Below, one piece after another: positions 25,582 to 35,292 of a stretch of 64,000 nt of DNA. A model generated the notes under the pieces. That model was not told the DNA's origin and did not search any database. It was given only the letters and a program-made list of their open reading frames with translations. Positions within the stretch are counted from its first letter, which is position 1. The number at the start of each line of letters is the position of its first letter. Origin of the DNA: Oryzomonas sp. (GTDB lineage Bacteria > Desulfobacterota > Desulfuromonadia > Geobacterales > Pseudopelobacteraceae); assembly GCA_031292255.1 (NCBI GenBank), contig JARLHN010000039.1, forward strand, positions 1 through 64,000, read 5' to 3'. Both the position numbers and the translations under genes were made by a program.

Positions 25582-26334
25582 ATGAGTATCGCACTTGTAA
25601 CCGGCGGCAGCCGCGGCCTCGGCAAAAGCATCTCCCTGCACCTGGCCGCCGAAGGGCATGACGTAGTCCTCACCTACCACAGCAAGCAGGCTGAGGCCGA
25701 AGAGGTCGTCGCCCAGATTGAAAGAATCGGCCGCAGGGCCGTGGCGCTGGTTCTGGACATGGCCGACCACAGATCCTTCCCCGGCTTTGGGGAGCGGGTC
25801 AAGGCCGCACTTGGGAGGAAGTGGCAGCGGGACGATTTCGACTTTCTGGTCAACAATGCCGGCATCGGCGTCAACGCCCCCTTTGCCGAGACTACCGAGG
25901 AGCAGTTCGACCGCTTGATGAACATCCATTTCAAGGGGGTATTCTTCCTTACCCAGCGGCTTCTGCCGTTCATCAAGGATGGCGGCAGGATCGTGAACAT
26001 CTCGTCCGGCCTGGCCAGGTTCTCGCTGCCCGGCTTCAGCGCCTATGGCGCCATGAAGGGGGGCATCGAAGCGCTGACCCGCTATCAGGCCCTTGAACTG
26101 GGGTCGCGCGGCATCGCCGTGAACGTGGTGGCCCCCGGCGCCATCGAGACCGACTTCGGCGGCGGCGCGGTGCGCGACAACGCCGAGCTCAACCGGATGA
26201 TCACCTCGCAAACCGCCCTGGGCCGTGTCGGTCTGCCGGACGACATCGGAGGCGCGGTCGCCGCGCTTCTGTCAGAGGGCTGCCGCTGGATCAACGGCCA
26301 ACGGGTGGAGGTCTCAGGGGGGATTCACCTCTGA
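25582..26334 (+). CDS. Short-chain dehydrogenase/reductase (FabG-like)
   Basis: A 250-aa cytosolic NAD(P)H-dependent oxidoreductase. TGGSRGLG (residues 7-14) binds the cofactor; NNAG (91-94) stabilises the central sheet; Ser141/142, Tyr155 and Lys159 (S...YGAMK) form the catalytic set. The C-terminal INGQRVEVSGGIHL is the typical end of classical SDRs. The substrate cannot be read from sequence. AAAGGAACC precedes the ATG. It converges with the DUF3455 gene, about 20 bp between stops. Confidence 0.88.
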   Translation: MSIALVTGGSRGLGKSISLHLAAEGHDVVLTYHSKQAEAEEVVAQIERIGRRAVALVLDMADHRSFPGFGERVKAALGRKWQRDDFDFLVNNAGIGVNAPFAETTEEQFDRLMNIHFKGVFFLTQRLLPFIKDGGRIVNISSGLARFSLPGFSAYGAMKGGIEALTRYQALELGSRGIAVNVVAPGAIETDFGGGAVRDNAELNRMITSQTALGRVGLPDDIGGAVAALLSEGCRWINGQRVEVSGGIHL

Positions 26335-26354
26335 AGGGGATTGGATGTTTAAGC

Positions 26355-27026
26355 TCAAGGCCCGGCGCTATAGAAGTAATACCCCGCCTCGTAGGCCACC
26401 CGCGTTTCATTGCCCGCCTGCGCCCGGTCGCACCCTGCCGCGGGCGCCTTGCCACCCACGGTGTGCAACCGCTGGATGCTTTGAATCCGGCTGAAGACAC
26501 CATTGCCCACGGTCGATTTCGCGCTCAAGAGCAGCCAGGGGATGGCGCCGGGATCGGGACCATCGTCCCGCCCCCTGATCTCGCCGACCACCTTGCTGCC
26601 GTCGTTCGCCTCCCAGGTGGGACCGGCATAGTGTCTGCCGATCATTTTGCCGGCGCTGTCGAACAGCTCGGCTTCCGGCGCCTTGAAGACCCATTCGAAA
26701 CGCTTCGGATCATCCTTTGCGGGCTTGCATTCGTAGATCTGCACGCCTATCCCCACCATCTCAAGGGATAATCTTTGGCCCGCCGGGGGCTTGAGTGCCT
26801 CGGAGACCACGGGAACACCAGGGACCAAGGGGGCTACGGGGGCCACAGGGACGACGGGGATGACGGGAACCTCGGGAACCTCGGGGACCACGGGGATGAC
26901 GGGGACCACAGGGGCCGCAAAGGCCTCAGAGCCCGCAGAGGGCGGGTCGGCGGTGGCAATCAGGGGGCTCTCCGCCAGGGCGGCGAACGCAAGGGCGGCA
27001 ATGATCGATACGTATCGTTGTTTCAT
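26355..27026 (-). CDS. DUF3455-family exported protein with Pro-Val repeats
   Basis: A 223-aa secreted protein. The signal peptide covers about the first 27 residues. A low-complexity linker of V-P-V-I/V-P units (about 15 copies of a three- to six-residue repeat) follows. The DUF3455 domain occupies the rest, with VGIGVQIYECKPAKDDPKRF, the GRHYAGPTWEANDGSKVVG block, and a C-terminal Y-Y-F-Y. GGAG precedes this ATG. The function of DUF3455 is unknown; its members are mostly exported. Confidence 0.78.
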   Translation of the reverse strand: MKQRYVSIIAALAFAALAESPLIATADPPSAGSEAFAAPVVPVIPVVPEVPEVPVIPVVPVAPVAPLVPGVPVVSEALKPPAGQRLSLEMVGIGVQIYECKPAKDDPKRFEWVFKAPEAELFDSAGKMIGRHYAGPTWEANDGSKVVGEIRGRDDGPDPGAIPWLLLSAKSTVGNGVFSRIQSIQRLHTVGGKAPAAGCDRAQAGNETRVAYEAGYYFYSAGP

Positions 27027-27196
27027 GGCTACACTCCTTCCCATGCTGAACGGCAGTCGGTTGCCGGCCCATATTGGCGAAAAACGGAAGATCGTGAAAA
27101 CCGTCGGCATCAGTGCAGCGTCCCGCACGGGACACCGGTGCCGGCGCTTTCCTCATTATAGGGCTGATGATAATGATATTCTGGAAGTTGCATCTG

Positions 27197-30100
27197 TCAA
27201 GCAGGGTCACTCCCGCTGGATCCGCGGCCGTTCTTTTTGAGGGTTTCCCCTATCAGCCGCTGGCAGGCGTTGAAATCGATCGGTTTGGAGATATAGGCGT
27301 CCATGCCGGCGCTGAGACACCGCTCCTCGTCCTCCTTGAGGGCATGGGCCGTCATGGCGATGATTGGGATATGGCCGCCGAGGCTGCGCTCCTTGCCGCG
27401 AATGACTCCGGTGGCCTCGAAACCGTTCATGCGCGGCATCTGCACGTCCATCAGGATCAGGTCGTACTCCCCGTTCTCCCACATCTCGACCGCCTCATGC
27501 CCGTTCCCGGCCGTGTCGAGTTCATAATTGGTCCGCTGGAGCATTACCCCGAGTATCATCCTGATGGTTGGGTCGTCCTCGGCAAGGAGAAGGCGCGGCT
27601 TGTACTGTTCTTCATAAGGTGGGGCGACCTCCGTCTGCGCCGTTTTCCCTGATGCGATCTCAGCGTCGCGCACCGTGTCCGTTTCGCCGAAAGGGATGCT
27701 GAAGGAAAAGGCGCTCCCCTTTCCCTCTTCGCTGGTGACGGTGATTTCCCCCCCCATACGCTCCACGATCTCCCTGCTGATGGCAAGGCCCAGACCAGTG
27801 CCGCCGTAACTGCGGGAATGGGAATTGTCCACCTGGCTGAATTCACGGAAGAGTAGATCCTTTTTGCCTTCGGGGATGCCGATGCCGGTATCGATAACAG
27901 CGAAGGTAATTGCCCGTCTGCCTCCAGGGGCGCTGCCGCCGGCCGTGACTCGAATCTCCACCTTTCCTTTTTCAGTAAACTTGACCGCGTTTCCAGCCAG
28001 GTTCGTCAATATCTGGTCGAGCCGTGTCTGGTCACCGGACATGGTCTCCGGCACATCGTCGGCCACGGTGAAATTGAGTTCGAGCCCTTTCCCTTTCGCA
28101 ACGGGAAGGAGGATGTGGAACACATTTTCCACGCTTTTCCGTATAGAGAATGGCTCTTCTACTATCGAGAATATGCCCTTCTCTATTTTTGTCAGGTCAA
28201 GGATGTCGTTGAGAATCCGGACGAGGGAGTGTGCCGATGCGTGGGCGGCGCAGATAAATTCCCGCTGTTCCGCTTTAAGGTCACCGGATAGGGCAAGATC
28301 GAGCATGCCGAGGACGCCGGTCATGGGGGTGCGCAGTTCGTGGCTCATATTTGCGAGAAACTGGCTCTTAACGCGGGTGGCCGCCTCGGCCTCCTCCTTT
28401 GCCCGTTGCAGTTCTTCTTCCGCCCGCCTGCGCTCGGTGATGTCCATGCCATATACGCGGACAACGCCGAACTGGGGGACGAAATGCACTGACAGACCGA
28501 ATAACCGGTCCTTGACGGCGAGTTCCCGATAAATAATTTTTCCGCTTTCCCCGGCCAGTTCCCGCAGAATGGCGTTAAAGTCGGTGAAAAGAAAAGACCC
28601 GAAATCATCGTTCTCCCGGCCGCAAGATTCCATGAACAGGGACGCGGCATGGTTGCAGAATTTGATTCTCCCCGAAAGGTGCAGCTCCAAAACCGGATTC
28701 GGGTTCAACTGCGGGAATGAGGCGAAATGCCTGGTCCTCTCCTCCATTTGCTTGCGCTCGGTGATGTCGATGAGGATAACCACGATACCGTCGATCCCCC
28801 CTTCCGGTGTCCGGTAGGGGAAGATGCGCTCGAGGTAGCACCGTTCGCTGTCCAGGGTAGCCACCTCCCGCTCTGCGAAGGGTTGCCCCGCCAGCACGGT
28901 TTCCGCGTCGCTGGCAAAGCCGGGCCAGTCGATCCTGCCCGCAAAGTGACGGAAAGGGCGGCCGGTATCGCTGGGGATCAGGTTGAAGACGGCGGCCGCA
29001 GCCGGTGTGAAACCCCTGAGGTTCAACCGATGGTCGAGGAAAATTGTCGCGATCTCCGAACTGGCGAGGAGGTTCTCCATGTTGCTGGTGGTCTGGTTCA
29101 ACTCCTCCACCTTGCCCTGCAACTCGGAGTTGACCGTGACCAGTTCTTCGTTCAGGGCATGCAACTCCTCCTTGGAGGTTTCCAGCTCTTCATTGGTGGA
29201 CTGGAGTTCCTCGTTGGCGGATTGGAACTCCTCGTTGATCGACATCAGTTCTTCGCTGGTGGACAAGAACCCCTCGTTCGAAGTTTCCAGTTGTTCGGTG
29301 GTCGCCTGGAGTTGCTCATGGGTGATGTGCAGTTGCTCTTCCAGCTGCCGAACCAGCAGATCCCGTGAGGCCTCACCTCTGGAAACGGCCTCTTCTCCAT
29401 CGGTCGGAACGGGAACGGCGGCCGGCGAAGCGACCGGTTCGAAGATGATTATCAGCAATTTTCCAACTGAAGGTGGAGCATCAAGCTGCTTGGCCAGGAC
29501 GTTTATCGTGACCTCATTACCGCTGCCGCCAACCTTCACCCCTCGGAAGACAACCTCATTTTGCTCGGAGAACCCCTTGTAGATTGCGGCCCGCAGGGTT
29601 GGCCGCAGCTCTTCCCTGGCCATCTTCATGATGTCGCGGGTCGGCTCGCCATCCGGCATCTCCAAGAAACGGCTGGTCCGGGAGAAAAGATGGACCACTT
29701 CATATTTCTCGTTGAGCACAGCGCTTGGAAGTGCATAGCGCTCCATTAGGAATTTTTCGCCGATGGCTCCGGGGGTCAGTTCCTCCGCACCGGCGTGACT
29801 GGCGGGACGGTATTTTCCCGGCAGCCGTACCGGAACATATTGGGGAAATTGCGTATCAGTACGGTGCACCCCTTCCCGACGGGTGTAGATCTTCCATTTC
29901 TTATCGACCACGGCGAACAGATCGGATTGATACCCAGCCGATTCGGCGCTGCCGAGGAAGAGGAAGCCCCCCGGCTTCAGGACTTGGTGAAACAGGGAGA
30001 TGAGCCGTTTCTGCATGTCCGGGTTGAGGTAGATGAGGAAGTTGCGGCAGACCAGGAGATCGAGGCGTGAGAAAGGAGGATCCTTGATCAGGCTGTGGTG

Positions 30101-31363
30101 GGCGAAGACAACCATCTCCCTCAGGGATTTCGCCACCTGCCAGTGGCCGTCCCCCCTGGTGAAGAATCTCCCCAGCCGCTCCTCCCCCAGGACGGCGGTG
30201 GTGTCGTCGTCATACAGACCGGCCCGGGCCTGGGCGATGGCGATCTCGTCGATGTCGGTGGCGAAAAGCTGCACCTTGGTTGCAAGCCGATGCTCGTCCA
30301 GATATTCCCGGATCAGCATGGCCATGGAGTAGACCTCCTCGCCGGTGGCGCAGCAGGCGTGCCAGATCCGCACCGGTGCGTCCGGATCACGGTCCGCAAA
30401 CAGCCGCGGGATGATCTCCAGGCGTAGTGTGTCGAACGCTTCAGGATCACGGAAGAAGCTCGTCACGCCGATGAGGATGTCCTGGCACAGGGCATGGGCT
30501 TCGTGCGTGCTTTTCCGCAACAGGGCGATGTACTTCCCGATCCCACCCGCGTCGTTCACCACCATGCGCCGCTCGATGCGCCGCATCAAGGTGTTCGCCT
30601 TGTAGGAGCTGAAATCGTGGCCGGTCTTGTCCTTCAAAATGGCGAAGATGGTATGCAACTCTTCCTCAAGGGATGTCGGCCGGCATGCCGAGGAGGAGAG
30701 GGCGCACGTCCCGCGGGCGATCTCGGAGATCTTCAACGGGATCTCTTCCGCCGGCAGGATCAGACTTGCCCCCCCGGTAGCGATGGCGCTCCGCGGCATG
30801 GCGGGGCTACCGGCCGAGGCCGGTTCCTGCACGATGACGGTGCCGCCGGCCGCACTGACCGCCTTTACCCCTTCCGTACCGTCGGTGCCGAAACCGGACA
30901 GGACCACGGCAATCGCATGATCGGCCTTTTCCTGGGCCAGGGAACGGAACAGGCGGTCAATGGGGTGATGCGAACCGTGCGGTTCCTGCGCCCTTTCCAG
31001 GTGGAGCAGCAGCCGGTTGTCGCTCACGGTCAGCTCCCTGCCTGCCGGGATTACCTGTACCCGGTTCGGCAACAAGGGCATCCCATCCTCGGCCGTCACG
31101 ACCTCCATGGTGGTGTAACGGCCCAACATACCGGCAAGAAACGATGGGCCGTCGGGCGGGAGGTGCATGACCACCACGAAGGAAATACCACAGTCCGTGG
31201 GCATGGCGGTGAAGAGCTGTTCCAGGGCCTCCTGGCCGCTGGCGGATGCACCGATGGCAGCGACAAGGCAGGGGCCTGCCGGCGCATCCCCGGCTGCCAC
31301 GACGCCGTCGGACACGGGTTGCTTGCCGTTTTTGCCTGAAGACGACGTTTTTTTGAGGGGCAT
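27197..31363 (-). CDS. CheB-CheR-PAS hybrid histidine kinase fusion
   Basis: A 1388-aa cytosolic chemosensory-type regulator. Domains in order: CheB methylesterase (about residues 33-215, catalytic S40 in GASASG, H67, D161 in GFGTDG); CheR methyltransferase (about 230-490, with GVTSFFRD, ACCATGEEVYSMA and LLVCRNFLIYL); a PAS-like part; a long coiled coil of E-E-L/N-x-E-L heptads (about 655-765); two more PAS domains; a kinase with MSHELRTPM; an ATPase domain (GTGLGLAISRE); and a C-terminal receiver (LILMDVQMP). It can in principle write and erase receptor methyl marks and signal by phosphorylation. AAGG precedes the ATG. There is no adjacent MCP or CheA. Confidence 0.92.
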   Translation of the reverse strand: MPLKKTSSSGKNGKQPVSDGVVAAGDAPAGPCLVAAIGASASGQEALEQLFTAMPTDCGISFVVVMHLPPDGPSFLAGMLGRYTTMEVVTAEDGMPLLPNRVQVIPAGRELTVSDNRLLLHLERAQEPHGSHHPIDRLFRSLAQEKADHAIAVVLSGFGTDGTEGVKAVSAAGGTVIVQEPASAGSPAMPRSAIATGGASLILPAEEIPLKISEIARGTCALSSSACRPTSLEEELHTIFAILKDKTGHDFSSYKANTLMRRIERRMVVNDAGGIGKYIALLRKSTHEAHALCQDILIGVTSFFRDPEAFDTLRLEIIPRLFADRDPDAPVRIWHACCATGEEVYSMAMLIREYLDEHRLATKVQLFATDIDEIAIAQARAGLYDDDTTAVLGEERLGRFFTRGDGHWQVAKSLREMVVFAHHSLIKDPPFSRLDLLVCRNFLIYLNPDMQKRLISLFHQVLKPGGFLFLGSAESAGYQSDLFAVVDKKWKIYTRREGVHRTDTQFPQYVPVRLPGKYRPASHAGAEELTPGAIGEKFLMERYALPSAVLNEKYEVVHLFSRTSRFLEMPDGEPTRDIMKMAREELRPTLRAAIYKGFSEQNEVVFRGVKVGGSGNEVTINVLAKQLDAPPSVGKLLIIIFEPVASPAAVPVPTDGEEAVSRGEASRDLLVRQLEEQLHITHEQLQATTEQLETSNEGFLSTSEELMSINEEFQSANEELQSTNEELETSKEELHALNEELVTVNSELQGKVEELNQTTSNMENLLASSEIATIFLDHRLNLRGFTPAAAAVFNLIPSDTGRPFRHFAGRIDWPGFASDAETVLAGQPFAEREVATLDSERCYLERIFPYRTPEGGIDGIVVILIDITERKQMEERTRHFASFPQLNPNPVLELHLSGRIKFCNHAASLFMESCGRENDDFGSFLFTDFNAILRELAGESGKIIYRELAVKDRLFGLSVHFVPQFGVVRVYGMDITERRRAEEELQRAKEEAEAATRVKSQFLANMSHELRTPMTGVLGMLDLALSGDLKAEQREFICAAHASAHSLVRILNDILDLTKIEKGIFSIVEEPFSIRKSVENVFHILLPVAKGKGLELNFTVADDVPETMSGDQTRLDQILTNLAGNAVKFTEKGKVEIRVTAGGSAPGGRRAITFAVIDTGIGIPEGKKDLLFREFSQVDNSHSRSYGGTGLGLAISREIVERMGGEITVTSEEGKGSAFSFSIPFGETDTVRDAEIASGKTAQTEVAPPYEEQYKPRLLLAEDDPTIRMILGVMLQRTNYELDTAGNGHEAVEMWENGEYDLILMDVQMPRMNGFEATGVIRGKERSLGGHIPIIAMTAHALKEDEERCLSAGMDAYISKPIDFNACQRLIGETLKKNGRGSSGSDPA

Positions 31364-31594
31364 GGGGTAAGCCTTGATCGGTAAAGTTTTGCTCCGGGCG
31401 GAATTACGCCGGCATGTCAAAAATCCCGCAGACAACCGACAATTTATCACACAAAATAAAAAATGATAGCCGGAATTACCGTGATTCCACTCTGGTTGAA
31501 TGAGGTTGATGAGGTTGGAAGGGGGGGCCGCATGGGTCCTCCCTTTGTGCGGCGGGCAGCGTTGGCGAAGAGGTCCCGTTCGGTGCCGGGTCGG

Positions 31595-32068
31595 TTACTT
31601 TGTCCCGCCCTGCTGCATCCTCTCCCCGATCTCCTGCACTTTTGGGTTGGAGAGCAGCTTCATGACATCGGGGTTGTTCAGCAGGGCGCCGAAATCCCCG
31701 GCCTGGGCCGCGCGGAGCACCGCCGGATCGTCCAGGATCGCCTGCATCTGCGGGTCGCTTAGCAGAGCGCGGACGAGCGACATGGTCCCTTTGTCGTTCT
31801 GCATCCGTTCCTTCAGCTGCTCCACCTGGGGGGCGATGGAGCCGCCGGCGTCGGCGCCCTGCCCGGAAGTTGCCGCGGGAACGGCCCTGCCGCTGTTCGC
31901 GGTCGTAACGGTATCCATGCCGAGGGGGGTGGCGCTTTTCCGGTAGAGGGCCGGGATCTCGGCGCGGGTGTCGGAGAAGTGGACGGTCCCCTCCCTGTCG
32001 GTCCATTCGTAGGTTTCCGCATGGGCGACGGACGCTGCCAGCAGCAACATGAGGAGAATCTTTTTCAT
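31595..32068 (-). CDS. DUF4124 protein with STI1-like helical tail
   Basis: A 157-aa exported protein. After the signal peptide (MKKILLMLLLAASVAHA) lies a DUF4124 domain (YEWTDREGTVHFSDT), a small motif common in delta- and gammaproteobacterial envelope proteins. A Ser/Ala/Gly-rich linker follows. The C-terminal 60 residues contain DPQMQAILDDPAVLRAAQAG and NNPDVMKLLSNPKVQEIGE, whose N/D-P-x-V/M-x-x-L-L pattern resembles the STI1 module of co-chaperones. That mix is unusual. It is divergent from the PilZ gene at 32211. Confidence 0.7.
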   Translation of the reverse strand: MKKILLMLLLAASVAHAETYEWTDREGTVHFSDTRAEIPALYRKSATPLGMDTVTTANSGRAVPAATSGQGADAGGSIAPQVEQLKERMQNDKGTMSLVRALLSDPQMQAILDDPAVLRAAQAGDFGALLNNPDVMKLLSNPKVQEIGERMQQGGTK

Positions 32069-32210
32069 GGTACCGCCCGTAATAGGTATTTTTATATTTA
32101 TCATAGACTTACCACCTTATTATTTCAGAACGGTTACAAAGAATTTTCAAAACTGTTACACCAATCAAAATTTTGCCATGATATCCTTACAAAAGAAGGA
32201 GGTGAGAACA

Positions 32211-32750
32211 ATGGACAAGAGACACTCTGTTAGGTATGCTTCTGAACTATTACCGATAAACATGACAACAGCGACTATTTCACTGATGGGGAATTGTACC
32301 GTCGAATCAGTCGTTGCGAATTATTGCGCCCTTGGCATGAAGGTCATCATTCCTTCCCTTCCAGTTCCAGCCGAACTTCCGAAGATAAACGACAGCGTCA
32401 AGGTCCTGCTGCCGACTGATGCCAACGAACAGGCCTGGTTTACCGGGAGATGCGTTCATGCGACAAAGGAGGCGGATGGCTCCGTTTCCCTGGGGATATT
32501 CTTCCATGAGACCAGTGATCAGATCCACCTCTACAAGCTGCTGTTTGCTTCACTTAATGAGCCGCTTTGCACACCCTCCTTTGTCAGCCATGAATGGGAA
32601 GAGTTGGTCGCCAAGTTGTGCAATGTGGATGACGAAGAGATAAAAAAGATCGGCAATCGTGAAATGGATATCATCAAGACGCAGCAGAAGGGAAACTGTT
32701 TCCGTCCGAGCTGTGCGGCGAGCGCGGAATGTTTTTTCAATGCCGGTTAA
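32211..32750 (+). CDS. PilZ-domain protein 2
   Basis: A 179-aa cytosolic protein. KRHSVRYASELLPINM gives an arginine pair four apart at the start, where the c-di-GMP arm of PilZ is found. ALGMKVIIPSLP sits where the second motif should be but lacks the full D/N-x-S-x-x-G. VSLGIFFHET corresponds to the last strand. The C-terminal 50 residues add a Cys-rich end with C-x4-C...C. AGGAGGTGA precedes the ATG at 32211. I would call it a divergent PilZ relative; binding is uncertain. Confidence 0.6.
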   Translation: MDKRHSVRYASELLPINMTTATISLMGNCTVESVVANYCALGMKVIIPSLPVPAELPKINDSVKVLLPTDANEQAWFTGRCVHATKEADGSVSLGIFFHETSDQIHLYKLLFASLNEPLCTPSFVSHEWEELVAKLCNVDDEEIKKIGNREMDIIKTQQKGNCFRPSCAASAECFFNAG

Positions 32751-32782
32751 CGGCGTCCTTCAGGTGATGATGCCTGTCGCCG

Positions 32783-32974
32783 TCAGGACGGCGTGACCGT
32801 TGCCAGCTCTACCATCAACGGCTCCGAATCCCAGGTAACCTCGGGATAAAGGGATTTATCGAGACGAAGGTAGGTGCCGTCAAGTCCCGCAGGAGCCCAC
32901 CAGCACTCCTTTCCCCGCTGAGGGAGATCACCGAAGAGGTACAGGTCTCTATTCAAGTCTCTGGCGATGTACAT
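32783..32974 (-). CDS. Small conserved-looking protein of unknown function
   Basis: A 63-aa cytosolic protein: MYIARDLNRDLYLFGDLP, then CWWAPAGLDGTYLRLDKSLYPEVTW. The start pattern M-Y-I-A-R-D-x-x-x-x-L-Y-L-F recurs in small proteins of many bacteria, from memory. AGGGAG precedes this ATG. No domain name can be given. Confidence 0.6.
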   Translation of the reverse strand: MYIARDLNRDLYLFGDLPQRGKECWWAPAGLDGTYLRLDKSLYPEVTWDSEPLMVELATVTPS

Positions 32975-33021
32975 GGCATTTCTCCCTGGCTCTGTTATAG
33001 ACTGATTCAGAGTATGCGGCA

Positions 33022-33362
33022 AGAACGATTAGGGGGCAACCTCGAAATAGAAATCATCCAGTGGTTACGCATTTTCCGGCTGTGTGAAAACACGTCGTAT
33101 CGGCCACAGCTCGATGCCGTTTTCGATTCCGCCAGGCATATGGATATCGGAGTAAAATAAGGGGTATAATGAATTTTTCACCGGGCTTGGGTTTCTGTTT
33201 CAGGTCATCCGCATTTCATGATTGAATCGATTTCCGTATCACTCCGTTCAATATCGGATTGCCCGGGACTTTCAAGCAGGCTGCAAGAAGACCATCCACG
33301 GGGTCAAGGGGTGTTTCTACGAAAGAGCAAGTGCTCCAAGGGAATCGGACCCATTCCCCTTT
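33022..33362. other. Intergenic region before the HD-GYP gene stop
   Basis: About 340 bp. A 48-codon frame (33014-33160, plus) has no ribosome site or known motif. I see no RNA gene. Confidence 0.3.
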
Positions 33363-34562
33363 TCACATCTTTGCAGCTCCTTCCGGGAACAGCGATTTGA
33401 GCAGATTCTTCAATTCCGTTCTCAGCTCGGTAAGGGCCGCTCTTTCCTCGCCAAACGTGTTGTTGATATTATCGGTTATGATGGAATGCATCTTGATCAG
33501 CTTGTTGCGGTCGGCTTTTGGATTCCGCATCTGGTTTCTCAGCTCCCGTATCTCGGCCATATCAAGGGTTTTGACTACTACCGTTGATTTTTTCTCTTCC
33601 ACAGCCGTTTCGGGAAGTGAGCTGTCTTCCATAATGCCCAAAAATCCCTCAAGAATTGCCGGATCGAAAAGTCTCTTTTCACTCTTCAAGGTCTTCAAGG
33701 CATCGGCCGGGGTGGATGCGGTCTTATAGGGCCGGTTCATGGTCAAGGCACAGTAAATGTCGCAGATAGACACCAGCATCGCATGCTTGGGGATTGCATT
33801 GCCTACCACCCCCCCCGGGTAACCGCTGCCATCCTGACGTTCATGATGGCTCAACGTAATATCAAGAACTATCCGGCTCGTGACCCCTGCGTTGTTGAGC
33901 AAGCCAACTCCATATTTCGGGTGAAGTTTGACCCGGTAATATTCGTCTTCCGAGAGGGCGTCGTCCTTGTCGGTAATCTCGCTCGTTACGGACAACATCC
34001 CGATATCGTGCAGCATTGCTCCTGCACCGACGTTGATGAGCTCATCTTTCCCGGCATTGAATAGCTTGTCGCACATAAATAGCGCCAGAATGGTTGTCTG
34101 GGCCGAGTGTTTGATGAGGTATTTGTCAAAATTATCTTCGAGTTTGGAGAAGAGTTTGACCAACTCATTCCTATCCGCGAAATTGAAGGAAACCTTTCCG
34201 AGAACATTGCAGCATTTTTTGAATGCTGCGGTCTGGTTGGGATTCTTGAAAACATTGTCGATACATTTGATGATCATCTGGCTGCAGATAAGGTTCTTTG
34301 AATATTGAGACAGGATATTGAGGGCACGGGAATCTTCGAGCCTTTTTTCCACATGTTCCTGAACATCTTCCGCATCCTTGCTGTTAATGTAAACGAATTC
34401 CGTGCCATTTTCACGCAATCGCTCGATATTGTGGATGGTAAGCTTGGTTTTCTCAGGTTTATAGAGAGTGTATTTCGCATCAAGCTTGACGAATAACTCA
34501 ACTTCCGGAAAACTTTTGTGGTCGATGGAATCAAGTACTATGGGCGAATACTCTAATGCCAT
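33363..34562 (-). CDS. HD-GYP domain c-di-GMP phosphodiesterase
   Basis: A 399-aa protein. The N-terminal 150 residues are a helix-rich part of no recognised name (DUF3391-like position). The HD-GYP domain covers about 150-310, with LHDIGM (H185, D186), HHERQDGSGYPGG (H239, H240 and the GSGYP variant of GYP) and ICDIYCALTMNRPY. These residues bind metal and hydrolyse c-di-GMP. The rest is a charged helical tail. No receiver is attached, so the input is unclear. Together with two PilZ proteins it points to c-di-GMP control in this region. Confidence 0.85.
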   Translation of the reverse strand: MALEYSPIVLDSIDHKSFPEVELFVKLDAKYTLYKPEKTKLTIHNIERLRENGTEFVYINSKDAEDVQEHVEKRLEDSRALNILSQYSKNLICSQMIIKCIDNVFKNPNQTAAFKKCCNVLGKVSFNFADRNELVKLFSKLEDNFDKYLIKHSAQTTILALFMCDKLFNAGKDELINVGAGAMLHDIGMLSVTSEITDKDDALSEDEYYRVKLHPKYGVGLLNNAGVTSRIVLDITLSHHERQDGSGYPGGVVGNAIPKHAMLVSICDIYCALTMNRPYKTASTPADALKTLKSEKRLFDPAILEGFLGIMEDSSLPETAVEEKKSTVVVKTLDMAEIRELRNQMRNPKADRNKLIKMHSIITDNINNTFGEERAALTELRTELKNLLKSLFPEGAAKM

Positions 34563-34786
34563 TTACTATCCCCTTTTCATTGTTTCGGCAAATTCCCGCA
34601 TGCCCCCTTGAATAACATGAAATGTTTCAGCTACGGCAATGAATGTTATCAGGTTTCTGATTGTCTTTACCCTGGATGAACCCAAAGGGTCAACCCATAA
34701 AATTACATTTTTCGATATCCGTTACAAAAATTAAATAGTTAGTACCGATTACCGTTCTCTTCCCAGCCGTTTAGTGTCTTGTGCGA
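34563..34786. other. AT-rich spacer
   Basis: About 220 bp between the HD-GYP start and the SET-gene stop; it should hold the HD-GYP promoter, but no clear -35/-10 stands out. Confidence 0.3.
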
Positions 34787-35251
34787 TTAATCCGCCTTGA
34801 CGGAATGCCTTTTCCAGTATCTCGTGCCATAAGCGCAGTAAATCTCTTTATTGGCCAGGATCTTTCCCGTTGCCACAATACAGACATTGCCGACTTCGTC
34901 CAAGGTTATATGCGAATTATTCCTGTATCTGGTTTTAACCGATCCCGAAGCGTCATTGGCATATTTGGCAAAACAGTTCACATTTCTCGAATCCAGTATC
35001 GTGCCGTCCGGCAGGTTTATGAAATAGCCGTCCTCGCCATTTTCTGCCCGGTCATGTGCCTCTTTATCCGATAGAATCTTGCCTTTGAAAACAGAGATCA
35101 CCTCATCCTTGTAGATCGGTATTGCCGTAAAGAGACCATTGCCTGCGCCGGATATCCGGGATTCTCTGATATACAGATATTCTTTCTCCTTAGCTTCGAT
35201 TGTATAGGTAGTCGAGTTTGAATATGCCTTAAAGCGGGGAGTTTTATTCAT
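34787..35251 (-). CDS. SET-domain protein (lysine-methyltransferase fold)
   Basis: A 154-aa protein spanned by one SET domain. RISGAGNGLFTA is the G-x-G S-adenosylmethionine-binding entry. NNSHI occupies the place of the N-H-S pseudoknot motif, and IYCAYGTRYW matches the G/E-E-I-x-x-x-Y-G-x-x-Y-W ending. SET proteins transfer methyl groups to lysines; in bacteria they are uncommon and substrates are mostly unknown. No signal peptide is present. It lies between an HD-GYP gene and the FKBP/antiporter remnant. Base composition is lower in GC than its neighbours, so horizontal transfer is possible. Confidence 0.8.
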   Translation of the reverse strand: MNKTPRFKAYSNSTTYTIEAKEKEYLYIRESRISGAGNGLFTAIPIYKDEVISVFKGKILSDKEAHDRAENGEDGYFINLPDGTILDSRNVNCFAKYANDASGSVKTRYRNNSHITLDEVGNVCIVATGKILANKEIYCAYGTRYWKRHSVKAD

Positions 35252-35292
35252 AGATATTCAACGCTCCGGAAGCATGGGGAATTCCCTGGGCA

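Noticed and set aside
30494..31339. 281-codon frame antisense to the CheB-CheR fusion
   Set aside because: The CheB motifs on the other strand are clear; this frame shows none.
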